Translations under genes and position numbers: made by a program
Shown: piece by piece, positions 55,291-64,000 of the stretch
Position numbering within the stretch: position 1 is the stretch's first letter
Layout: each line of letters starts with the position of its first letter
From: Dermacentor variabilis
Lineage: Eukaryota > Arthropoda > Arachnida > Ixodida > Ixodidae
Direction of reading: 5' to 3'
DNA: 64,000 nt
Assembly: GCF_050947875.1 (NCBI RefSeq)
Contig: NC_134570.1
Coordinates: 107,784,122 to 107,848,121 of the forward strand
The notes under the pieces: model-generated
The model's database searches: none
The model's input: the letters and a program-made list of their open reading frames with translations, nothing else
What the model was told of the DNA's origin: nothing

Positions 55291-58200
55291 TCGTTTCGCA
55301 GGAGCCATCAAAGAAAATCGTGAAGCTCACAGGCGCCCGGAAACTCGCCGACCTCCACGAAAGCCTTCGGACGGGAGGGTTCGTGTACCTGATGACAGGC
55401 AACGATCTTCTAATACAGGTGAGCGTAAATGTACTGCGCGTTATGGAGCGCAAAGAGGATTTGGTCATTGTTTGGTTCATTTTATGTTATTTTGTATACA
55501 ATGTTTTTTGCAATGTTGTTTGCCTTCCTTCCTTATTTTGTGATTTGCCTCTGTATTTACTTTGCCCCTCCCCTCTGCAATGTACAACCGTACCTTGAGG
55601 GTATGATAAATAAACAAATAAATAAATATGGGCAAAGTAGCAACAGTATGCGTAGCGGAAATGTCGAGCACGATTAATAACTTCGGTTGCCGCGCTTTGA
55701 ACTGACAGATCGAGTCTTAGGAAATTGCTCTGTGTCACTTCACTGTGCTGCCAACTACTAATATTTTTGTTTCGTCGCAGCCAATGCACTTGACCTTAAA
55801 TTGAGAAGTGTAGCGCATACTTGCCCGTACGAACACAACGTTGCTCAACTATAATTATTGCCGTGTCGAGAAGCCGCAAGGAAACTAGCCTTTTCAGGAC
55901 TTCCATCTTCTGAAAACTTCTGCAGTTGGTTTACTACTGACATTGGGGTAAGGTGTGCAATCGCTTCCCTATCTGGTAGGAGAGGGAGTAGTAACAGCTT
56001 CAGTCAATGTAATGGTGCTTTAGTTAGCATAACTGGTCGCATTATGCCATATTCTGCAAATTTCTTCAGCATTTAACTAATAAAACAGGCAAGGCGACGA
56101 AAACGGACTTGTTGTTTGCCTGTTCAATCTTTGTCGTCATTTGTGCGCTGCAACATTCACACAGCAATGAAGTTAAATTGAACCAACTGAGGAAAAAAAA
56201 ATTGCTGGCATTTTCAGCAATAGGACTATGAAAACCTTGGGCAATCAGCAATATGGTTCTATCTTTGTGAAAGCATCTGTTCTTATACACTGGTGGTTGC
56301 TGACATTGCATAAATAAGCTTAGCCTTGTTAGCTTAATGCGTCCTGTACTTAGCTCACCTATGGGCAGCAGGATTAGTGCTGTGCTGTGCTGTGATGGCT
56401 CTAAATAACAAACCTGTTTGGGACAGTACAGCAACCATAAAAAAAGGCTGTTTAATTAATCAGTGCCTGTTCAGTGCCCACAGCTTCACTTCTAATGTGC
56501 AAAACTATTGATAAACCATCTGGGTGTGCTTTCAGATCTTCCAACGACCGGTTCCAGTGCTACGTCGACATGAGTGAAAGCATGACGGTGTGTGATGGAG
56601 CATTGATTAACTTGGTTGTCTCTCCAAGCCACGCCGAAGCATCATAGGCACCAAAAAAGCCGTATGCACCCGATCTTATTTAATCTGTACTCATGCATTA
56701 ACGCTGTATAACATTAAAACCTGTCGTATGCTGGAAAGCTATAATATCGCTATTAGCAGTACTTTAAAGAGCCCCTCACCAGGCCACATAGCTAATTTAA
56801 TCATACGCTGGAAGTTGTTAGGTGCCCTCTTGGGAGCATTCTACTGCAAAAATTTTCAAATTGGCTCATTAATAGCTCAGATAGAAATATTGCAGTTCCG
56901 CAAACCCATGATTTAAGGAGGCGAGCGTCACAGCCAAAAAACGCTTGGATGCCCCTTGCCAAGCCACTAGTGGAGAAAAGGCTGCATGTTGTTCCATACA
57001 TGCATGAAGTGGCCCACGATTTAAAGAAAGTGGCCAGCAGGTACAAAGTACCTATTATTTTCTTGGCTCCATGGAAGCTTACTGGCCTGTGCCCACGCAT
57101 CTCAGACCCACAGAAGCTGACCCTTTGTGGTAAAAATCATACAAGGCCATATGTGACTTGCGTGGTCGGTATGGTGTACGAAATTCCACTTAATTGCGGC
57201 AAGGTGCATATCAGCCAGACAGGCTGTTGCACCAACGATTTGGCAAGGGAACATGAGCTGTCTGCCAGGAATAAGATTAATGCACATTTGCCTATGCACT
57301 GCAATTACTGCACGTGTGAGCCATATCTTTTCCACATCCGCATTCTTGGTAAACGCAAAGATTGTCTGCATGGGAATTAATGGAGGCCTGTTTCATCAAC
57401 ATGAAATGTGACGTCTATGTCAGTGATACATCTGTGGCTTGAACTGAATTGAATGACAGTTTCTGCACTGTATGACTGAATAATAATGGGCAAGCTTGTT
57501 TGAGTATTGCGTGCAAACGTATGTGCGCACATGGCCACCTTCACCTATAAATATGAACCTGTTTGCTTTCAGTAAAGTAGTAGCAAGGGACACTCATTCC
57601 TGTCCTAAAGCTTTTTTCTGCCCCTGGTTGTATCTTAACTTTGGGGAATAAGCTCATGGGAATTTAGTAAACAAATAAATGCATGCCATAGGGGCAATTC
57701 CACTATGTAAAAATAAAACGTTTTTTCCCCCTAATATTTTTATGTATCTATATAGTCCTAGTTCCACTTTTATAGCATACCACTGTCCTTGTTAAATATT
57801 GGAATGCTCTGCTACTAATAGATATGACAAATGAGGTGTATTTATGAAAACATAAAAACAAAAAGCTGCAAAATATTTTTTTTAATTTTGTGCAGTCTAG
57901 ACAGCCCAAATATAACTGATGATATATGAAGAGCTTAAGAAGCACAATCATGTTTGCGACTCCTCAATCCTTCCGTATCATCCTTCAAAGTCTTATCCGA
58001 CCTTGACATTTGTATCTATCTCAGTAGCTCAGATTTATGTAATGCTGAGGGAAAATTTGACTTCCTGTTTGAAATAATAGCCATGTTTCACCAAAAAAGC
58101 TTATAAGCAAAGGCACCAAGAAGTTATCAGAAAAAATGCGTTCATTGAAATATTAATTCATTAGCCACCAGAAATGTGATAGGGAGTTAATAATGTTTGG

Positions 58201-61200
58201 ATAAACACAAGCGGTCTAGTTTGTGTATTTGAGAACCAGAATGTTCTAGTATGTTTTTGTTCTATCAAATCATCCTTGGCCTTCATATGACCTGCTTTTG
58301 TTCTCCGTTTCTGGTCCCAAGACAATGCTAGTCTGGTCTTGGCACTTTATGGCCCAGTATTTGTCCTTCACAAAGCAATACCTGTGTAGACAATTTAGCT
58401 AGCAATAAGTTTTCCTCAGAAGGAATGTTTGCAGGTGCGTCACTATGGTTGCTTATTTCACCTTGGTGGGGGAGCTTCTTGCTCATGGTACCAATGTCTG
58501 TGAAGGGACCAATAATGCGCCTTCCTTGTGCATGGTACCAATGCGAAAAGGGGGAGAGGGATCATGGTGTGTTAGTAAGGAGGTATCTGTATAGGGGGTG
58601 ATAAAATTCCTCTTTAAATTTCGTTTTGACAGCCCATTCATGCTGTAACGAGTCAGTTGTCTCAGTCAGTGATTTTTGCTGTTCGTACATCATTATCCTT
58701 GAAAAGCAACGGGCTCCATTTGCTATGGCAAATGTGCCCATATTTATCAAGAGCCCTTCCTGTATTCTTAGCTCGTCACTAACTATATAGTAGGTAAATT
58801 TGAGCATATGGAGTGATAGTCTGTGATACCACATCTTATGTTTTTCTAGCACTGGATTTTGTTGTTGATTTCAATGAATACTTCTCTTTTTAAGGCTGTC
58901 TGGTAGTGCAGTTCGACATGCGGAGAATGCAGTCAAAGGAGAGTACAAGGAATGGAAAGAGTACAAAGGAGTACAAGGAAGTCAACGTAGACACTGCCTC
59001 CGATGCCCATTGACGTTGCTGCACACCTCTGAAATATTACAGCAGGAGGCATGCCTGACAATCTTCAAAAGAAAATTGAATGGATTGCCTACAATTCGTC
59101 ATCTCAGACAATGTAAGTCACAACAATTACCTGGATGCATTGGTCAGCAAAATAATGAGAACTCACACTCACCAAAATTCTATTCAGCCGGGTTCATTCG
59201 GGCTAAGACCTACAGAAATTCAACTCAGTCGGACTCACTGAGACTCACTTTCGAGATCAGTCTGAGTGAGTCGACTCATGCATCAGTTTGCCAACCTATG
59301 GCAGATGTAAATAAAGTTGGGATAGAATGTACTTAATGAGAATTCATTCCACAGTAATGTCTCAATTATGTTCAGTCGTGCACTTTTCCCAACCTTGTAT
59401 TGCAATATGAATGGTAAGCACAATGTTAATTAGCGTATTACGCTCCATTCTCATGCGGTTATGTCACTAAGGCAAGTGGAAGGTGTCTATAATCAAAACA
59501 AGTTTTTGTTGTCTAATTCATGATTATAACTTAGTTGCTGCGTAGTTCCCCTTGAAAACGCTCGATAACCAAGGGGAAAAAAATTGTTTTCCTAAAGCTT
59601 TGCATTGGGGCAGTGAACAATGTCCAAATTGTGCAGTGCCTTTTTAAGTGTTTAGCAGTGTATATGGCATTGTTGGTTCGAAATTTTTTTATCACTGATA
59701 CATCGTTGACTAGTTCTGAATTACAGTTCACTCATAACCTCGAAATTTAAATATTCAATGGCAATGTCGACATTGCAGCCCTGAGCCCGTTTTCTTTATT
59801 CTGGCGAACAACATGAACCCTGACACTAGCAGCGCTACATTTTATGCGGGTATACAAATACCAACTGAATTGGATGGAAAGACAGTTGTGGCTAGATGAA
59901 TTCGTACAGTGCTGCATGCGTCATGTCAAATTTGCGAGTTCGGTTACCACCAGCAGCATTTCTTCTACTTTCATTCCTTTTCCTTCACAAAAAACAGTCA
60001 TGAAAGCTACAGGAAGGTTAACACTCAGTCATAATTTATGTCATGCTTCAATGGAGCAATATCCTCCGTGGTTTCCTTGCCATGAATCTTGGGTTAATGA
60101 GTGGGCGAGGGCGCTAGAATGGCGCGTTGAATAAAGCTTCTTTAGCTGCTGGTTACAGTTCTTATAGGTAGTGTACACCACAAAGGTAAACGGTACATAG
60201 ACAGAAGTGCCGACTGTCAACAGAGAGGTTATTATTCAATGTGCCGAATTTACACAAGCAAGTGAAAGAGCTATCTGAAAAACATTAACTTCTGAAGATA
60301 GAACAAGAAAAGCAGACGAGTGGCCAAAAAATGAACTATGCTGGAAATCGAGATACAAAAAAAATATGATTGCATCACAAATACAGGCCGTTCACGTGAC
60401 TTCCAGAATAACTTTAGCTCTTTTTCTGATAGGGCAGTCAGAAAGGCATCTGCAAGGTCAAGCGCAAGATTTGGCATGTTGAATCCACATAAAATGTTGT
60501 GTACGAAATTTCTCTTTCATGCGGCGCTTGTCATATGGGGCAGACTGCCAGATGCCTTCGTGAGAGGTTGTGCGAACATGCATATAATGTGCGCAATGGC
60601 AGAGAAAGTTTTTTTGGCACATCATACTAGCATGTGTGGCTGCACTCCTTGGTTTGAAAGAATGTCAGTTATTCACAAGCACAGGGATGGTCTTACCCAT
60701 ATCATACATGAAGTAGCACAATTGGCATGGGAGCCGAGCGGATGCATCAACAAGCCATCCATTGCCTTATCTGAAAGAGAGCTCAAGTTTCTGGGAAGTC
60801 AAACCTACGGCCAGCATTTTTTACGCAACTCTACATTTCTTCGTGTGCCTCTTGATGGTCTGCTTTGTTCTTTTTAGTAGTTATTTTTCGGATAGCTGTA
60901 TCACTATTGTATGTATTCAGCAATAAAACCTCCATTGGTAGTCAGTGCTTGTGTCTATGTCCTCGTTTAACCTTTGCACTGTACACTCACGATAATGGAT
61001 CGACAACTAGCTTAATAAGCTGCCCTTGTAAATTCTTATAGGAGATGCTCCTTCAAGTTTGTATTCATGGCTAATTTTCCCTTGTGTGCATGTTTCAGTA
61101 ATAAGCTAATTTGAAATATTAATTAAAACCTTTTATAACATCTTGTTTGGTGAAAGTATTTTAAGAGTTTGTGAACTCTGGTCATGATTATCCGTTTATC

Positions 61201-62312
61201 TTGGCTATTGCAGGACAAAAGGATTAAATGTTACCCCTGTCCTGTGTCAAATCCATCTGATCAATTCTCTAACCTCGGTCTTGTCACGTACCTAATGCTT
61301 TCATGGTGCAGTTTACTTAAATTCTCCCATCTGATGACTCACAGTTCAACTGTTTGATATGATTTCATGGAAATGTTGCATATTGTTTTTTGTGTATTGT
61401 TTGATGTCGAAGGTTGATGCATGCTTTTTTAAACATCAGGTACCCAAATAAATTGTGCAATGTTGCTGCAAGGAGCCTCGTAAACAAGTACCCAGCTCTG
61501 AGGGACACATTGCACCTTGGCCATGTAATAGCATTTTCTTATAACTTTTTATTATTTCTTTTGCACTTTTAGATGTTAAGCATATCCTGGCCAAAGCAGC
61601 CGCATTTCAATGGGGGCATAATACAAAAACACTCGTGTACTTAGATTTAGGTGTACGTTAAAGAACTCCAGGTGATCCGAATTTCCGGAGTGCCCCACTA
61701 CGTCATGCCCCTTAATCAGATCGTGGTTTTGGCGCATAAAACCCCATAATTTTTTTTTACATTAAGCATGCTGCCAAAGCCTTTCTTACTACTTTGTAAA
61801 GTTTATGGCCATCCTTGCTTGCAGCTGTTCAGGTCTGTGTGCTTGTGATTGAGTAGAGATGTGGTGGTTTTAAAGCTTTGCAGCTTAACTGAATATGAAG
61901 ATATCAACAGCACCTCTGCATCTGGCATGCATATGGCCACCTCTTGTAAAATTAATTGCATGCTCAGCTAAATGTGTATTTGGTTAAATAATACATTTTT
62001 GTACCTGTAGCCGTTTCCATGCATTAAAGTTTTGACCAACACCAATACTGAAAGTAATTCTCAGATATTGTGTTGGAAGGTGTGCTAAAATAGCTCACTT
62101 GGTACATTTTGGAACATGAAGGAAACAGTGCAAAAAGCAAGCTAAGGTTAGGGCAACTCCATGTTTAACTGTGCTGTGTTTGCAGTTTCTTTAAAAACCT
62201 GAAAACTGGAAGTCATTGAACTGTTGATTAGGTATGTAAAGTCAATTTCATTTCATTCCAGTTCTCATGGTATATGTGCCCAAGAAACAAGTACAAAAAC
62301 ATGCGAAAGTGA
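55230..62312 (+). CDS. Four-exon small gene, product unknown (about 120 residues)
   Basis: Exons 55230-55418, 56536-56573, 61440-61524 and 62262-62312. Every junction has GT/AG (donors GTGAGC, GTGAAA, GTAATA; acceptors TTTCAG, CATCAG, TTCCAG) and the phases 0, 2, 0 join without a stop. Product: MSSDPASTERSPAGAEEAAC, then KKIVKLTGARKLADLHESLR and TGGFVYLMTGNDLLIQ, exon 2 IFQRPVPVLRRHE, exon 3 YPNKLCNVAARSLVNKYPAL-RDTLHLGH, exon 4 FSWYMCPRNKYKNMRK. The pattern 'ARSLV.KYP.L.D...GH.SW...KYKNMR' resembles a short C-terminal motif seen in many uncharacterised animal proteins. Function unknown. After the terminal TGA the same frame stays open for about 30 codons. Intron 2 (4.9 kb) carries a TTAA-element fragment and two Penelope-like fragments; intron 3 carries a SINE. 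The start was chosen as the ATG closest to the conserved part. Confidence 0.6.
56768..56937 (+). mobile_element. TTAA-flanked element, copy 3 (left part only)
   Basis: TTAA-AGAGCCCCTCACCAGGC, then GCTGGAAGTTGTTAGGTGCC and CGCAAACCCATGATTTAAGG, follow the 31226 copy. It stops where the Penelope-like fragment begins, at about 56940. Confidence 0.75.
56941..57450 (+). pseudogene. Penelope-like element 3' fragment with GIY-YIG endonuclease
   Basis: VEKRLHVVPYMHEVAHDLKK, then RYKVPIIFLAPWKLTGLCPR is the post-RT linker typical of Penelope-like elements. CGKNHTRPYVTCVVGMVYEI and PLNCGKVHISQTGCCTNDLA-REH are the GIY-YIG core ('VVYEIPLSCGKVYIGQTGRC.NDRLREH'); the catalytic Tyr of the second strand is H and the Gly is S. 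HLPMHCNYCTCEPYLFHIRI is the Cys/His insertion, and VYVSDTSVA closes the domain after a stop. RT is absent. It is a dead 5'-truncated copy in intron 2 of the spliced gene. Confidence 0.8.
57460..60325. other. Intronic sequence without further genes
   Basis: AT-rich. It contains an imperfect GTACAAGGAA direct repeat near 58943-58980 and a TGAGTC/GACTCA-rich block at 59220-59285 that is partly inverted. Short frames (58562-58852 minus, 59010-59336 plus, 59844-60134 plus) have no recognised motif. Confidence 0.5.
60330..60880 (+). pseudogene. Second Penelope-like element 3' fragment
   Basis: In one frame: GICKVKRKIWHVES, then NVVYEISLSCGACHMGQTAR and CLRERLCEHAYNVRNG give the GIY-YIG core with the catalytic R and E-H. 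A frameshift follows and a second frame continues TSMCGCTPWFERMSVIHKHR, VAQLAWEPSGCINKPSIALS and ERELKFLG, the C-terminal part of the domain. Divergence from the 57 kb fragment suggests a different Penelope-like subfamily. It lies in intron 2 of the spliced gene. Confidence 0.75.
61598..61758 (+). mobile_element. tRNA-derived SINE, copy F (head missing)
   Basis: CCGCATTTCAATGGGGGC, GTACTTAGATTTAGGTGTAC, GTGGTTTTGGCGCATAAAAC and CCCATAATTTT. The tRNA-like head is absent. It lies 75 bp after exon 3 of the spliced gene. Confidence 0.85.
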
Positions 62313-64000
62313 ATGCCACCAGGATGCCCTGAAGTCGATGCAGAAGTGAAAGCAAGAAAGGCAAGCGAAATTGTGACACATGCTCAAAATCTGGATTTTG
62401 AAGACGGGTGATCAGCTGCAAGTTTGCATGCATATTTCACTAGATAAACTGACTCTCCTTCTTTGTTATGTGGCTTAGTTGAAACATTAAGTTGCTTCTC
62501 TCGATGTACTTGTTCGTTTCATTTACATTTTTTCTTTAACAAATGCAAACATGCAATCCAGCTATAGCAACTATATCTGCAATGCTGTCATAGATTTTGT
62601 AGGTGATCAAAGAAGCAAAATATATCGCATCGCCACCTTGAACCTAGAGTGAAACATTAGTTCAAGATGTAGTGGTAGATGCATTTATAGACTAGTAATA
62701 CGGCATTCGTACTGTAATGTATATTGATATGCATACTAAGATGTAGTGAAAAGTGTGTGGCTATGCTGCTCTGACACTTCAGTTGTTTTAACCCTTCATT
62801 GATGAGTTCTGCATACAGCATACCAAAAAATATAAATTTTTCTTGCTGATTTTTGGCATTGAGTAAGAAGTTTCTTGTTAAATGTATTGAGCCAACACTG
62901 AATGGCAGCAAGTGTCATTTGTCGGTTTAGAGCAGGAACACAGGATGGGAAAAAAAAGGACATGGGACTCATTTTCTTTGGAAAGCACGGTCAGAGGAGA
63001 CAGACCAGTGCAAGATCTGCTGTAGTGACCTCAGACACACAATGCAAAGAGCTCTCTGTACAGATTCCAAACGCAGCCATATGTCGCTTGGGGAGAAGCC
63101 CACTTCTTCCCCCATACTACTAAAGGAGTTTCTAAAAAATATCCTTTATTTTCGTTGATTATGCTTATTCTCAATGTCTTTAGCACATTTAGGTATAAAA
63201 TAATTTGTTTTGTATTTATATGCGTGCTCATTAAAGGGTTAAACAAATAAAGTGGTTCCAATGAATGTGAATGTATAACTTTAGCGACTCTAGTCACAAT
63301 GTGTTGATCATTCCATAATCTTTGTGAGACCACGAAACAGGAACTAGGCAGCATGAAAATCACTCAGCAGTACCAAGAAGGAAGTTTCAGCACTTATACA
63401 GTACTGCAGAATACACTTCTCTGCTGTACCTGTGGTGTACTTTTTATTATGTGGTCTTGATCCCACTATGGGGAAATAACTGCTTTGCAAGTGCATTGCA
63501 GTACTTTAATACTTTAACTGCTTGCTGCAAAAGGAAAGTGCCATTAGAGTATTACATAAGGATAATGTGTTATGAGGCAGTCGCTAGACGTGGTATGTCA
63601 CAGCACTGAGTTGCCGGCGGCCATTATAATTAGCTGTTTTCTGTGGCATTTTTAACTTGACAGAACATAGTGAGCATTATTTGATCAATAAACAATACTA
63701 CATAATTCTGGCCCTTATTTGGAACTTTGTCTCATCTCCGTGATGAGCGCAACCCGCTTTTGATGTTACTGAGATGGAGTGACTCCTTGCAAAGCAGCAG
63801 GGTAGTCTTGTTAATGATGCTGTCATTCACACTTACGCAGATTGTTTAGTAGGCATTAGCTCAGTGCCATTCCCCTATAGAATCGCAGCTTGCATTTCAT
63901 TCATGTATAATAGAAACATTCTGTAGATTTCATGTGAAAATGTGACATTGGAGGGCATTAGGCTATAAGTTCACAGCAGTGAGCCCCATTATTGGAAGAC
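62313..64000. other. 3' flank of the spliced gene
   Basis: AT-rich with many ATTAAA/AATAAA-like hexamers (for example AATAAA at 63245 and 63687), any of which could be polyadenylation signals. No domain, repeat end or exon recognised. Confidence 0.5.

Noticed and set aside
59190..59290. Transposon end in the TGAGTC/GACTCA-rich block
   Set aside because: Inverted motifs are short and degenerate. They cannot be distinguished from a simple pentanucleotide-like repeat.
1..64000. CRISPR arrays, bacterial operons, prophage or endogenous virus
   Set aside because: No regularly spaced repeats with unique spacers, no operon-like gene packing, no viral structural or replication genes. All retroelement signals fit LINE, Penelope-like or LTR retrotransposon families.

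Overview
The window looks like eukaryotic intergenic DNA from a hard tick (Ixodida, probably a metastriate). This rests on a tRNA-derived SINE present in about eight copies, RNase H-bearing and RTE, CR1-like and Tx1-like LINE remains, Penelope-like fragments, a degenerate M13 (neprilysin-family) peptidase relative, spliced genes, long microsatellites and the absence of any operon structure. No database was searched. Family names come from motifs read directly and from general knowledge of these families.

Layout. 0-11 kb: a 794 bp inverted-repeat element, two decayed LINE segments (RNase H, then RT), a 727 bp TA-flanked foldback element, and a Tx1-like LINE on the minus strand split by a SINE. 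11-16 kb: a GC-rich, TATA/CRE promoter-like block with an AT-hook first-exon candidate, a TTAA-flanked element, and a broken M13 peptidase homologue on minus. 16-31 kb: almost no coding signal, with an endonuclease-fold fragment, a hAT-like inverted-repeat element, SINEs and microsatellites. 31-34 kb: a complete 937 bp TTAA-flanked element and a 5'-truncated RNase H LINE with a 9 bp target duplication. 35-40 kb: two convergent decayed genes, one with SWIM/YqaJ/PHD modules (plus) and one IS5-like DDE transposase (minus). Together they resemble an ISL2EU-type DNA transposon. 40-47 kb: an LTR retrotransposon carrying the foldback element, which itself carries an RTE LINE with an uninterrupted 648-residue reading frame (three-level nesting). 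49.9-52.5 kb: the 5' part of a LINE with ORF1 cut by a SINE and by a hAT MITE, each with clean target duplications. 53-54 kb: a multicopy-type gene remnant on minus, also cut by a SINE.

55-62 kb: the best candidate for a resident gene. Four exons join in frame with GT/AG borders and give a protein of about 120 residues with a 'KYP..RD...GH.SW...KYKNMRK' region. A 104 bp tandem repeat lies over its start codon, and two Penelope-like GIY-YIG fragments lie in its large second intron.

Most coding signal here is mobile DNA. The main value of the window is its stratigraphy (who inserted into whom, with target duplications) plus the spliced small gene and the YqaJ/SWIM/PHD plus DDE pair. I see no rRNA, authentic tRNA, CRISPR array or endogenous virus.
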